The translations under genes were made by a program, and so were the position numbers. Shown piece by piece: positions 26,619 through 36,253 of a DNA stretch of 45,826 bases (positions are counted from its first letter, which is position 1; every line of letters begins with the position of its first letter). The notes beneath the pieces are model-generated. The model did no database searches. It was not told the origin of the DNA and was given only the letters and a program-made list of their open reading frames with translations. Source of the DNA: Desulfurellales bacterium (GTDB lineage: Bacteria > Campylobacterota_A > Desulfurellia > Desulfurellales > Hippeaceae); contig JALUBE010000162.1 in the NCBI GenBank assembly GCA_027045065.1, positions 1 to 45,826 of the forward strand, written 5' to 3'.

Positions 26619-28566
26619 TTATCGTGTTTTCATACAACTGTTGTATTGTGGGTTGCGTGTTTTGTAGATCCACGGGGTTTTCTGGTTTTTTGTTAAGCAT
26701 TTGCAGTATCTCACTTGTTACACCCTGTGGTATTGGGAAAGTCTCAACGGGTTTATCGTCCAATGCTAAAGACATGAATTTTATCCATATGGGTAGCGCA
26801 GCACGGGCACCCGTTGCACCCTTGAATATCATTCTGTTATTGTCGTACCCAACCCACACACCACACACCAAACTCGGCGAATAGCCTATAAACCATGCGT
26901 CTCTATAGTTATTCGTTGTGCCTGTCTTGCCTGCCAACGGTCTTTTTATAACACGCGCCGCCCTTCCCGTACCGTAAAGTATCACATTCCTCAACATGCC
27001 CGTTAAAATGAAGCCATCGATGGTGTCAAATACACGCTTCAGTTGTGGTTTTGCCGTGTATATTACCTTACCGTATTTGTTCACTATCTTTGTTATGAAA
27101 ATAGGTTTCGGCAACAAGCCATAGTTGTCAAACGCCGCATAGGCTCTCACCATCTCTATGGGTTTGACACTTAGAGAACCTAGAGCAATAGATAAATTGT
27201 GCGGAATTTTTTCTTCTATACCCAGCTGATGCGCCATCCTAATGACATTTCCAATGCCAACGGCGTTTAGCAAATTAATAGTTGCAACGTTTACAGAATG
27301 CACAAGTGCATACATTAGTGTAACAGTGCCATGAAAAACACGCTCGTAGTTCTGTGGACGCCACTCCTTGCCGTCAAACCTAAACACAATGGGCCTGTCT
27401 GCAATTGTATCATCGGGCAAATACCCTTCCGTAAGTGCGGTTAAGTAGATTATCGGCTTAAAGGAACTGCCTGGTTGCCTTTCGGCTTGCAAAGCCCTGT
27501 TAAATTGACTCTTCGAATAGTCAAATCCACCAATCAAAGCTCTTATATAACCCGTTTTTGGATCCATTGCAATCAAAGCTGCCTGCAAACCATCGTATTT
27601 CTTCTTTATTGACAAAATTCCGCTTTTCACAGCTATGAATGCATATCTTTGTAGGCGGGTATCGAGTGTCGTGTAAACCTTTAATCCACTCTTATACACA
27701 ACCTCTTCACCAAAATGATCTATGAGCCACGTTCTCACATAATCCGTAAAATACGGAGCTATAATCAGACCAAAGAGGTTTCTCGACGGCTTTTTCAAAT
27801 AAATATTGGCGTTCATAGCCTCCTGAAACTGTTTCAGTGTAATAAAGTGGTTTTCATACATCCTTTTAAGCACATATATCGTCCTCTGGCGGGCCCTTTT
27901 TGGATGTTTATAGGGGTTATAGTAACTTGGAGCAGCCACAAGACCAGCAAGTAAGGCACTTTGGGCTATAGTCAAATTGCTTGCATGGGTATCAAAGTAC
28001 GTCCTTGCTGCCGCTTCAATACCCCATGCACCCTCGCCAAAGTACACTGTGTTTAAGTAAAGCTCTAAAATTTTATTCTTGGATAACTCTCTTTCAAGTC
28101 TGTAAGCCAAGATTATCTCTTTTAATTTCCTTCTTATGGTTCTTGATGGCGTAAGGTAGATGTTCTTTACAAGCTGCTGCGTTATTGTGCTGCCTCCTTG
28201 AACAATTTTGCCCTTTATAACATCAACCATTAAAGCACGCATAATACCAACGATATCTATTGCCCCATGTTCATAAAAACGGGCATCTTCGGCAGCCAAG
28301 ATGGCATATCTCATCCACGGGGATACTTGAGAAAGCTTTACAGGAATCCTATTTTGCAGTCCAAACTTGGCAATTAACTTACCATCAGCAGAGTAAACCT
28401 TTGTTGGCAGTGGCAACATCTTAACATTGACGATTTTGTTAAAATCACCCTTTATACTTACATATATAGAACCCAAATATATGGCAAGGGCTACTATACC
28501 TACCACAAAAGCAATGGAAAACAGGTATAGAAAGAACTTAAAAATAGGCTTTAGAAACCTCTTCAT
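26611..28566 (-). CDS. mrcA: Bifunctional penicillin-binding protein 1A (class A)
   Basis: This 651-residue class A PBP has a short cytoplasmic tail, a membrane helix (about 10-34), a glycosyltransferase domain with AILAAEDARFYEHG near 90 and GGSTITQQLVKN near 120, and a transpeptidase domain with SSFK (SXXK), SVN (SXN) and KTGTT (KTG). All catalytic motifs are present. It polymerises and crosslinks peptidoglycan in the periplasm. It overlaps the TPR protein upstream by 4 bp and rluD downstream by 8 bp, so it is coupled to both. Confidence 0.95.
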   Translation of the reverse strand: MKRFLKPIFKFFLYLFSIAFVVGIVALAIYLGSIYVSIKGDFNKIVNVKMLPLPTKVYSADGKLIAKFGLQNRIPVKLSQVSPWMRYAILAAEDARFYEHGAIDIVGIMRALMVDVIKGKIVQGGSTITQQLVKNIYLTPSRTIRRKLKEIILAYRLERELSKNKILELYLNTVYFGEGAWGIEAAARTYFDTHASNLTIAQSALLAGLVAAPSYYNPYKHPKRARQRTIYVLKRMYENHFITLKQFQEAMNANIYLKKPSRNLFGLIIAPYFTDYVRTWLIDHFGEEVVYKSGLKVYTTLDTRLQRYAFIAVKSGILSIKKKYDGLQAALIAMDPKTGYIRALIGGFDYSKSQFNRALQAERQPGSSFKPIIYLTALTEGYLPDDTIADRPIVFRFDGKEWRPQNYERVFHGTVTLMYALVHSVNVATINLLNAVGIGNVIRMAHQLGIEEKIPHNLSIALGSLSVKPIEMVRAYAAFDNYGLLPKPIFITKIVNKYGKVIYTAKPQLKRVFDTIDGFILTGMLRNVILYGTGRAARVIKRPLAGKTGTTNNYRDAWFIGYSPSLVCGVWVGYDNNRMIFKGATGARAALPIWIKFMSLALDDKPVETFPIPQGVTSEILQMLNKKPENPVDLQNTQPTIQQLYENTINE

Positions 28567-30788
28567 TTCAACACAATCTTATACGTCAAATAAACATCCG
28601 TATTGAGCCATGCAAAGTTCTGTTGTTTTTTCAAGATTATCTTCAAATAATACTTTATTCCCACTAAACTCCCTTTTTCAGCTTGAATAATCGCTTTAGC
28701 AACATAGGAATTATAAAAATTCACACCTTTCAAAATTGACTTTGTAAAAAAGTTATCTGCAATATCAGGGTATCCTGCCAAAAGATAGGCAACGCCGAGC
28801 TTGTAATAATCTCCAGCTGAATATACCCTAACATTGTACATAGCCTCATAAGCCTTGTTGGGTTCGTTGTTCATCAGATACATCGTCGCCATGAGCCTCC
28901 GCAAGAAATCGTTGTGGTAGTTTTCGTAAAAGTAATTGCACAGAGTAACAAGACTTTCAGGGTTCCAATACAGATGCATCGACCTTTCAAAATCTCTTTG
29001 GATAAATAGGTAATCGATGTCTTGATTTAAAGCCGCCTCAAACAGTAAAAAGACCTTCTTTTCGTAATCTCTCAGCTTTTTAATCCTGCTTTTATCAAAA
29101 TTCTCCCTATCGATGATGTAATCTGAAAATATCGTCAAATACTTTAGTTTCTTCTGCGCATCTTCGTCTAAGGATTTTACGCGTTGAGAGAAGGTGTTTA
29201 AATACTTAATCGCATCCATGTGCTTACCGTTCACCTCTTTAACAATAAACATCGCCAAATATGGCAAAGGAAATTGCTGGTAGGTATTAATGAGCCTTGT
29301 CAATAGCATATTTGCCGTATCTACATCGTGATTTTTCAAGCTCATTATGGCAACGTTGTATGCAAGAAGAGGGTTTGTGGGAACCTTAGAGAGAGCGGAT
29401 TTATAGTACATCAAAGCCGTTTTGTAATCACCCTGAATGTAGAACTTATTTGCATATTCACTCAATAACACCGCCTCAGAAAAATGGGCAGCCTGTTCAA
29501 ATTCGTTTGCTGACTTTTCAGGTAAACCTAACTGCTGATACAAGAAACCCAATTTGATTTGTGGTGTTGCCTTATTAGGCAAAAGATTCACGGGTTTCAA
29601 ATACATATTCAAAATCTCGGCCGCCAAGATATAGTTAAAATCCATCCTATACGAGTAACTCTCAATCGTTAAAGGTGATCTCACCTCAGGTATTATTTTG
29701 AAGTGATCAAAGCACTCACTGCTGTTATCACCATCCAAAGAAAGAAACTTATTGGCAGCATCAAACTTATTAGCTCTAAAGAGTAAAAAGAAGGCTAAAA
29801 AATTCTTGCAAGAAATCTTACTCATATCCATGTAGTACATCTTTGGAATGCTATTCATAGCAACCCTATAGTTGCCATTTTGGGTCTCTATCAAAGATGT
29901 ATTGTAAAAAACACTGCCCATGGGATAATAATTCAAAGCCTGTCTCATGTAATTCAGCGCAGCCTGGGTATTACCCTGCTTCAAATAATAATCACCTGCA
30001 AGACTCAAAAGTAAGGGTGAATGTGGGTAGCTTGAAAGCATTTCAAAGAGCTTTGATGCGTCTTTTTTTACAACGTAGTTGTAATACACCTCCATCAGTT
30101 GAACATCTTTGTTGTCAAGTCGTGTGTCTTTTAAAAGCTTGATCATCTGTTTCGCCTTGTTGTACTCCTTTTGGGCCATGTAGATCCTGAACAGATTCAC
30201 ATATCCGTTGACGTAGTTGGGGTTGTTGTGTATAGCAAGGAGTAGGTAGCGTTTTGTTTTATCAAACAAATATTCCTTTGCCTTTTTTATATTGCCCATT
30301 TTAAGGTAGATATACCCTATGCCGTAGTAGGAGATATACAGATCAAATGTGGCCTTTTTTAGCTGCTCAAGTGCCTTTTTGTATTTGCCCTCTTCCTGAA
30401 GGCGAATGGCGTTTATAAAATGGACATCAACAATGGGATTATACGCTTGTGGTAATATCCTTTTCTTTTTGGGTTTTGGCTTTACCGCTTTATGGACAAC
30501 GTGCTTTACAGGTTTTTTTGGCGCTGGCTTTTTGTGAAATAACAAAAAAGCGGCAGCTGCCACCAAGACAACCACCGCAACAATACCGTAAACAGTCCAC
30601 TTAGGTTTTTTATTGGATACCTCAGGCTTTTCCTCTAAAAGCTCCCCTTCTGGTTTACTTTCCTCTTCAGGCGCTCCTTCATGCTCCTCAACACCTTCAG
30701 GTTCTGTTTCTTCCTCATCCTCTATAACTATGACCTCTTCGTCTTCCTTCGGTTCCTGCTGCGTATCTTTTCTATCTTCTTCAGCCAT
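28563..30788 (-). CDS. Membrane-anchored TPR-repeat protein with acidic N-terminal tail
   Basis: I cannot name this 741-residue protein. Residues 1-60 are strongly acidic (Glu/Asp rich) and should be cytoplasmic. A membrane helix follows at about 65-84 (WTVYGIVAVVVLVAAAAFLLF), then a Lys/Pro-rich linker (about 85-112). The rest is a long helical-repeat solenoid of TPR type, for example SYYGIGYIYLKMGNIKKAKEYL and LAYNVAIMSLKNHDVDTANMLL, interrupted by divergent stretches. The solenoid would be periplasmic. It starts 5 bases after the aminotransferase stop and overlaps PBP1A by 4 bp, so a link with peptidoglycan synthesis is plausible. Function is unknown. Confidence 0.72.
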   Translation of the reverse strand: MAEEDRKDTQQEPKEDEEVIVIEDEEETEPEGVEEHEGAPEEESKPEGELLEEKPEVSNKKPKWTVYGIVAVVVLVAAAAFLLFHKKPAPKKPVKHVVHKAVKPKPKKKRILPQAYNPIVDVHFINAIRLQEEGKYKKALEQLKKATFDLYISYYGIGYIYLKMGNIKKAKEYLFDKTKRYLLLAIHNNPNYVNGYVNLFRIYMAQKEYNKAKQMIKLLKDTRLDNKDVQLMEVYYNYVVKKDASKLFEMLSSYPHSPLLLSLAGDYYLKQGNTQAALNYMRQALNYYPMGSVFYNTSLIETQNGNYRVAMNSIPKMYYMDMSKISCKNFLAFFLLFRANKFDAANKFLSLDGDNSSECFDHFKIIPEVRSPLTIESYSYRMDFNYILAAEILNMYLKPVNLLPNKATPQIKLGFLYQQLGLPEKSANEFEQAAHFSEAVLLSEYANKFYIQGDYKTALMYYKSALSKVPTNPLLAYNVAIMSLKNHDVDTANMLLTRLINTYQQFPLPYLAMFIVKEVNGKHMDAIKYLNTFSQRVKSLDEDAQKKLKYLTIFSDYIIDRENFDKSRIKKLRDYEKKVFLLFEAALNQDIDYLFIQRDFERSMHLYWNPESLVTLCNYFYENYHNDFLRRLMATMYLMNNEPNKAYEAMYNVRVYSAGDYYKLGVAYLLAGYPDIADNFFTKSILKGVNFYNSYVAKAIIQAEKGSLVGIKYYLKIILKKQQNFAWLNTDVYLTYKIVLK

Positions 30789-30793
30789 AAGAA

Positions 30794-31996
30794 TTAGCTA
30801 ATTTTGGCAACAAAGTTTTTAAGTCTCCTAATACCTTCCTCGATTTCCTCTAAACTCGTAGCAAAGGATATCCTAACGAAATCATCTGCTCCAAAAGCAA
30901 TGCCAGGAACCAGCGCAACGTGCTCAATTTCAAGCAGAAGCGTTGCAAAATCCATGGAGTTCTTAATCTCTTTGCCCTCAACCTTTTTACCATAGAACGA
31001 CGAAACATTGGGGAATACATAAAATGCACCTTTAGGGTTGTGGCATGTTATACCATCAATCTTGTTAAGCTCAGAAACAATATAGTTTCTTCTTTCCTCA
31101 AAAGCCCTTCTCATCTTCTCAACACTATCCTGCGGGCCAAGTAAAGCCTCAATGGCAGCATCCTGGGCAGCACACGTTGGGTTTGTTGTGCTCTGTGATT
31201 GCAACTTTATCATTGCAGCTATCACATCCTTATCACCACACGTATAACCAATTCTCCATCCCGTCATTGAATACGTCTTGCTTACACCGTTCACAACAAG
31301 TGTTCTCTCTTTTGCATAATCGGACAGTTTGGCTATGCTAACAGGCCTATAGCCATCAAACACAATCTCTTCATAGATCTCATCGGATATGATCCACAAA
31401 TCGTGTTTCTCCGCCAACTTTGCTATTGCTTTGAGGTCTTCTTCTGTGTATGTGGCGCCCGTTGGATTGGATGGATTGTTTATCAATATCATCTTAGTAT
31501 TTTCTGTAATTGCCCTTTCTAAGTCTTCAATTTTAGGCACAAAGCCGTTCTTTTCTTTTGTCTCAACTATAACAGGTTCTGCACCAACGTACCTCGCGAT
31601 CGCCTCATACGTTACCCAATACGGCGAAGGGATTATAATTTCGTCACCTTCATCAAGCATAACAGAGGCTATATTGAACAGTGCATGTTTTGCACCTACA
31701 GATATGCACACATTCTCCCTTTTATACTCTAGTCCATTCTTTTTCTTCTCTTTTTCAACAACGGCATCCCTTAATTCGTTTGTGCCTCCAGCAGGTGTAT
31801 ATTTTGTATGACCTAAAACGATAGACTTAATAGCCGCATATTTAATGTTATCCGGTGTATCAAAATCCGGTTCTCCTGCAGCAAAGTTTGTTACATTAAT
31901 TCCTTGACTTTTTAGTTCCTTAGCTTTAGCACTGATGCCAATAGTTAAAGATGGTTGAATTAAACCAATTCTCCTACTCAGTTTTTGTCTGCTCAT
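30794..31996 (-). CDS. aspC: PLP-dependent aspartate aminotransferase (class I, subgroup gamma)
   Basis: This 400-residue enzyme has the fold-type I aminotransferase pattern: NPSNPTGA near 170, [12 protein letters not shown] near 200 and the PLP-binding lysine in [15 protein letters not shown] near 240, with RISFATS near the C-terminus binding the substrate carboxylate. It moves amino groups between aspartate and 2-oxoglutarate; some close relatives also accept prephenate. It overlaps coaD (ATGA). Confidence 0.92.
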   Translation of the reverse strand: MSRQKLSRRIGLIQPSLTIGISAKAKELKSQGINVTNFAAGEPDFDTPDNIKYAAIKSIVLGHTKYTPAGGTNELRDAVVEKEKKKNGLEYKRENVCISVGAKHALFNIASVMLDEGDEIIIPSPYWVTYEAIARYVGAEPVIVETKEKNGFVPKIEDLERAITENTKMILINNPSNPTGATYTEEDLKAIAKLAEKHDLWIISDEIYEEIVFDGYRPVSIAKLSDYAKERTLVVNGVSKTYSMTGWRIGYTCGDKDVIAAMIKLQSQSTTNPTCAAQDAAIEALLGPQDSVEKMRRAFEERRNYIVSELNKIDGITCHNPKGAFYVFPNVSSFYGKKVEGKEIKNSMDFATLLLEIEHVALVPGIAFGADDFVRISFATSLEEIEEGIRRLKNFVAKIS

Positions 31997-32499
31997 TTCT
32001 TTTCACCTCTTCCAAGCTTTTTATTCATTGCCTCTATTACCTGATCTGGCACAAACCTTGATATGTCACCGCCGTTTACAAAAACTTCTTTTATAATTGA
32101 CGAACTTAAAAATGAGTACTTTATATAAGGCATTAGAAAAATCATCTCAATATCCTTATTTAGCCTTCTATTCATAAATGCCATCTGTAATTCATATTCA
32201 AAATCGCTAACGGCCCTTAAACCCCTAACAATCACCTTAGCATTCTCTTTCTTTGCAAAATCCACCAACAGCCCTTTAACACCTTCTACCACAACACCCC
32301 TCAATTCCTCATCATTCTCTATGACCCTTTTAGTCAACTCAACCCTTTCATCGAAGGTGAAAAGCGGCGTTTTACCAGCATTTACGGCAACAGCAACAAT
32401 AACGCGGTCAAAGAGTTTCTTAGCACGTTTTATAATGTCCAAATGCCCATTGGTAATGGGATCAAACGTACCTGGCACAATGGCTGTAATATCACTCAT
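31993..32499 (-). CDS. coaD: Phosphopantetheine adenylyltransferase
   Basis: I chose the ATG at 32499 (168 residues), which has TGGAGTG upstream and gives the standard CoaD start [14 protein letters not shown]. The motifs [14 protein letters not shown] (10-23, with the nucleotidyltransferase His) and [12 protein letters not shown] near 123 identify it. It makes dephospho-CoA in CoA synthesis. It overlaps the rsmD stop by 8 bp and the aminotransferase by 4 bp; rsmD-coaD is a widely conserved pair. Confidence 0.96.
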   Translation of the reverse strand: MSDITAIVPGTFDPITNGHLDIIKRAKKLFDRVIVAVAVNAGKTPLFTFDERVELTKRVIENDEELRGVVVEGVKGLLVDFAKKENAKVIVRGLRAVSDFEYELQMAFMNRRLNKDIEMIFLMPYIKYSFLSSSIIKEVFVNGGDISRFVPDQVIEAMNKKLGRGEKK

Positions 32500-33025
32500 C
32501 TTCCACTCCATAATAGTCAAGCGTATTTTTTCCAAACGTCTTACTCTTTATGCGCTTAAAATCACTAAAGCTCTCTCTAAGCGTTGTCCTTATGTCATGT
32601 TCCACACAAACGATCGCTTTTTTGTTTATTTTAGAAAAGAACTTGTCCAAAAACCCATTAAAATCGAATTCATACGGTGGATCTATGTAAACCACATCAA
32701 CAACCTTCATAATTTCACTATCTAAAAATCTCTCCGCATCCGATCTAACCACCTCTACATTCTCAATGCCCTTGGTGTTACGATTTATCAACGATATGCT
32801 ATCCTTCGAATTATCCACAAATATAACCTTCTTTGCTCCTCTCGATAAAGCCTCCATGCCAACAGAACCACTACCGGCAAACAGATCCAAAAATACACTG
32901 CCCTCAATCAAACCCATCATAGTGTCAAAAAACGATTTCCTTACAATACTTCGCGTAGGTCTTAAAAAGACATTCTTTTTATAATACAGCTTTTTGTACT
33001 TCAACTTCCCTGCTATTACTCTCAC
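32492..33025 (-). CDS. rsmD: 16S rRNA (guanine(966)-N2)-methyltransferase
   Basis: This 177-residue protein starts [13 protein letters not shown] and has the family motifs: [14 protein letters not shown], the SAM-binding [19 protein letters not shown] near 47-65, and the catalytic DPPYEF (NPPY type). It methylates G966 of 16S rRNA. The 5' end lies inside the upstream U32 gene, a 47-base overlap, more than its neighbours show. It is followed by coaD. Confidence 0.94.
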   Translation of the reverse strand: MRVIAGKLKYKKLYYKKNVFLRPTRSIVRKSFFDTMMGLIEGSVFLDLFAGSGSVGMEALSRGAKKVIFVDNSKDSISLINRNTKGIENVEVVRSDAERFLDSEIMKVVDVVYIDPPYEFDFNGFLDKFFSKINKKAIVCVEHDIRTTLRESFSDFKRIKSKTFGKNTLDYYGVEDE

Positions 33026-34208
33026 GGCACTTCCTTAACAACGACAGTTTTTCGACTTTTTCAGGTAACCTAATATACACAAATTCATTGGGATTTCCAT
33101 AAAATTTTACATTTCCGTCTTCATCGTAAAGACAATCCAAATTTAAAGATACCCGTTTTAGATTGGGCAGTATAATTTCGTAACTTCCCCTTTCAATCCT
33201 ATCCCTCACCTGGATCTTTGCCATTCCATCCGAATATTCAACAACGATACCGCAGAACTTACAATTCCTTATATAACCTGAGGATTTTAGATACTGCTTG
33301 GGTTGTCCGAGATAAAATCCCAAAGAATACGGCCTATGGCTCACACTTTCAAGTTCCTTCATATAATAGGGAATCATCGACTTAAAGTCTCCCCCTTTAA
33401 TTATCGTATTTAGTGCATCTCTATACACAGAGGTCACAACAGAAACGTAATACACACTTTTCATCCTACCTTCGATCTTAAGCGAACTAACGCCACTTTC
33501 TATCAACTGTGGTAGTATCGGTAAAGCACACATGTCGTAAGAGTTGAATATGAATGTGCCTTCCCTGTGCTCCTCAACTTCCATTGGCATATTGGGTCTT
33601 TTATGTTCAATAACCGTGTATTTCCACCTACAACTCTGCGTGCAATCACCCTTGTTCGCACTTCTACCTGTAAGATAGGCGCTCAAGAAACACCTACCAG
33701 AGTAAGCCATACACATGGCACCATGAATAAATACTTCAAGCTCAAGATCCGTTCCATTTTTGAACCTTCTTATATCCTCAAGCGTCAATTCTCGAGCTAA
33801 AACAATGCGCTTCACATTGAAATCCTTTAGAAAATTAGCGGCGTAGGAATTCGTTATATTGGCCTGTGTGCTTATGTGTATGGGAATTTCGGTATTTTTG
33901 TGAACAACGTTCAAAACACCCAAATCAGAGACAATTACTCCGTCTGGCGGATATTCGTTCAAGAAATCTACAATCTCAAACAGCTCTTCAAAGTCCCTAT
34001 CAAACAAATAGGCGTTTAATGTAAGATAAAGTTTCTTGCCTTCAGTGTGCACAAAATCTAAAGCTTCTAAATAGTCACCCTTTATCAAGTTACCAGCCTG
34101 AGATCTCAAACCAAACTTCTTCAGTGCGCAGTAAACCGCATCCGCACCGTAATGTATGGCAAATTTTATCTTTTCCAAATTTCCGCCAGGACTTAAAAGC
34201 TCAACCAT
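32979..34208 (-). CDS. Peptidase U32 family protein, TrhP-type
   Basis: This 409-residue protein begins ELLSPGGNLEKIKFAIHYGADAVY, as U32 proteins do, and has the U32 signature EVFIHGAMCMAYSGRCFLS near 165-183, followed by GDCTQSC. The four conserved cysteines (CM, RC, GDC, SC) are thought to hold a Fe-S cluster. Studied bacterial members with this start are tRNA or rRNA hydroxylation factors (TrhP, RlhA) rather than true proteases. I favour a TrhP-like role in 5-hydroxyuridine formation, but other U32 types remain possible. It overlaps rsmD by 47 bp and follows ftsI by 21 bp. Confidence 0.83.
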   Translation of the reverse strand: MVELLSPGGNLEKIKFAIHYGADAVYCALKKFGLRSQAGNLIKGDYLEALDFVHTEGKKLYLTLNAYLFDRDFEELFEIVDFLNEYPPDGVIVSDLGVLNVVHKNTEIPIHISTQANITNSYAANFLKDFNVKRIVLARELTLEDIRRFKNGTDLELEVFIHGAMCMAYSGRCFLSAYLTGRSANKGDCTQSCRWKYTVIEHKRPNMPMEVEEHREGTFIFNSYDMCALPILPQLIESGVSSLKIEGRMKSVYYVSVVTSVYRDALNTIIKGGDFKSMIPYYMKELESVSHRPYSLGFYLGQPKQYLKSSGYIRNCKFCGIVVEYSDGMAKIQVRDRIERGSYEIILPNLKRVSLNLDCLYDEDGNVKFYGNPNEFVYIRLPEKVEKLSLLRKCRESNSREVEVQKAVL

Positions 34209-34229
34209 ATCGGGGAAAGTTTTAGCAAT

Positions 34230-35945
34230 TTATTTTTTCAAATACAAGTCATTGTCCTGTTTTACACCATAGTAGTGCAAAACAAATTCCATTAATTTAG
34301 CAAAAAGTGGCGCTGCAACATCTCCACCGTATATACCACCCTTCTTTGGATTGAATATTGAAACAACTATAACGAATTTGGGGTTTTTATACGGTGCAAA
34401 ACCGGCAAAACTTGCAACATATTCATTTACATACTTACCATTTTTGGCAATTTGGGCAGTTCCTGTCTTTCCAGCAACCTCATAATCCTTTAAAGCTGCC
34501 TTTTTGCCCGTTCCATATAAAACGACCTTTCTCAATATCGATTTAACCTTTTCAATAGTTGACGGTTTAAGTATCCTAATCCTCTGAGGTTTGTATCTAT
34601 ACAACGTTTCATTATCCCTAAAGATTTCCTCAATAAAGTGCGGCTTAACCCTGTATCCACCATTTGCAACGACACTGTACATATCGGCAAGTTGAATTAA
34701 AGTAACACCAATACCTTGCCCAAAGGCCATGTTGGCAAGGTCGAGTTTTCCCACTCTAAATATGTCCTTAACAATACCTTTAGCCTCAGAAACCGTATCA
34801 ATACCCGTTTTACTGCCAAGACCAAACCTGTAAAGATACCTATAAAAGATCTTCTTTCCCAACTTCAGTGCTATTTTTGCACTACCGATATTGCTTGAGT
34901 ACACAAATACATTTTGAAAACTCAACGTTCTAAATCTCTCAACATCGTGTATCACCTTTCTGCCCAATCGCCACCTGCCATTTTCACAGTTTATCAACTC
35001 ATTGCCTTTAAATATTCCACTATCCAACGCAGCAGACATGGTCAAAAGTTTAAAAACACTACCCGGCTCAAACACCGTACTCACGGCCCTATTCTTTATA
35101 AAATCATATGAATACTTCCAGTACTCATTGTTGTTGTAATAGGGGTAAGAGTCCATTGCTATTACTGAACCGTCATAAGGATTAACAATAACAGCCATGC
35201 CAAAGTCCGCCTTATGCTTTTTAACACATTTTTCAAGTTCAACGTGCAAATAATCCTGAACATCTTGATTAAGCGTTATCTTCAGGTTATCACCATTTTT
35301 TGGTATTACCCTATCTATAAATTTAAATGCATCGTACTTCACCCTCTCTTTTACTTTCTCTGGCTTTAAAAACCTATCGTAATAGTTTTCCAATCCTTCG
35401 GCTCCCTTACCATCTTTAAAACAAAAACCAATAACATGTGCGGAAAACTCACCATCGGGATAGTATCTTCTAAAGGACTTAACAAAACCAAAGGCAGGTA
35501 TGAAATTCGGGTCGTCCTTCAACGCTTTGTACTCCTTGTAAGAAACTCTCCTTTTTAAAACAACAAATCTATCCTTGCTTTTATTTTGTATAATCCTCTC
35601 AATTTGTTTTTCAGATACACCTAAAACCTTCTCAATGTCTTGAAAAAATAGCTTTTCTTTGAGTTTGAAATAGTCGCTATTTGAATAGTGTTGATTCAGC
35701 TTTAAGAAATAATAGGGATCAACAAAAAAACTATAGGAAGGATAATTAACAGCAAGAGGCCTATTTTTACAATCGTAGATAAGACCCCTGTAGCCAGAAA
35801 GCTGGACCGTATGAGTGATACTCTCTAAAAGTAGTCTTTTGTAGTAGCTGGATTTTAGTACCTGTATGCGAAAGTCCTTTATTAAAACAATTAAAAAACC
35901 TAAAAATATGAGAAAAACAACAGCTTTAAAACGGGTTAGATTCAA
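34230..35945 (-). CDS. ftsI: Cell division transpeptidase FtsI (PBP3) or close class B PBP
   Basis: This 571-residue class B PBP has one N-terminal membrane helix (about 8-23), a pedestal domain with YRGLIYDCKNRPLAVNYP, and a transpeptidase domain with SVFK (SXXK), SSN (SXN) and KTGTA (KTG). The position right after ftsL in the dcw cluster makes it FtsI, which crosslinks septal peptidoglycan. No PASTA repeats are present at the C-terminus. The murE, murF, mraY, murD and ftsW genes that usually follow are absent; a U32 gene comes next. Confidence 0.93.
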   Translation of the reverse strand: MNLTRFKAVVFLIFLGFLIVLIKDFRIQVLKSSYYKRLLLESITHTVQLSGYRGLIYDCKNRPLAVNYPSYSFFVDPYYFLKLNQHYSNSDYFKLKEKLFFQDIEKVLGVSEKQIERIIQNKSKDRFVVLKRRVSYKEYKALKDDPNFIPAFGFVKSFRRYYPDGEFSAHVIGFCFKDGKGAEGLENYYDRFLKPEKVKERVKYDAFKFIDRVIPKNGDNLKITLNQDVQDYLHVELEKCVKKHKADFGMAVIVNPYDGSVIAMDSYPYYNNNEYWKYSYDFIKNRAVSTVFEPGSVFKLLTMSAALDSGIFKGNELINCENGRWRLGRKVIHDVERFRTLSFQNVFVYSSNIGSAKIALKLGKKIFYRYLYRFGLGSKTGIDTVSEAKGIVKDIFRVGKLDLANMAFGQGIGVTLIQLADMYSVVANGGYRVKPHFIEEIFRDNETLYRYKPQRIRILKPSTIEKVKSILRKVVLYGTGKKAALKDYEVAGKTGTAQIAKNGKYVNEYVASFAGFAPYKNPKFVIVVSIFNPKKGGIYGGDVAAPLFAKLMEFVLHYYGVKQDNDLYLKK

Positions 35946-36253
35946 TGTGCTATTTCAACGTAACTTGCAGGTTTTCCAGCTACCGAAAGTATATGCTTTG
36001 GATTGAGAAGCTGATTCCGATTCTTTACTAAACTCTGCTCTTCTAAAATCAGGGAGCGAAGTAGTACCCTCTTTGTATTGATCTTGTGTTTCGTCTGTGC
36101 AATACTCATGTTTTGATAGGCAACAAAGTATATGGTAAGTGCTGCGAGAATCGCTATAGATAAATACAGCGGATTAACGTATATAGACCTAACTTTGGAT
36201 TCGGACTTTACGGCTTCCTGCTCCAAAGCCTTTACTTGAGCATAATCAACCAT
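35942..36253 (-). CDS. ftsL: FtsL-like division protein
   Basis: This 103-residue protein has a basic cytoplasmic start, one membrane helix (about 29-47) and a leucine-rich, coiled-coil-like segment after it (KINTKRVLLRSLILEEQSLVKNRNQL). FtsL proteins have low sequence similarity, so the call rests on this shape and on the position between rsmH and ftsI, with an 8 bp overlap to rsmH and an ATGA overlap to ftsI. It would bridge FtsQ/FtsB and FtsI/FtsW in the divisome. Confidence 0.72.
   Translation of the reverse strand: MVDYAQVKALEQEAVKSESKVRSIYVNPLYLSIAILAALTIYFVAYQNMSIAQTKHKINTKRVLLRSLILEEQSLVKNRNQLLNPKHILSVAGKPASYVEIAH

Noticed and set aside
32500-32535. Longer CoaD start at 32535 (12 extra residues)
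   Set aside because: CoaD proteins start just before the GTFDP motif, and the ATG at 32499 has a suitable ribosome-binding site.
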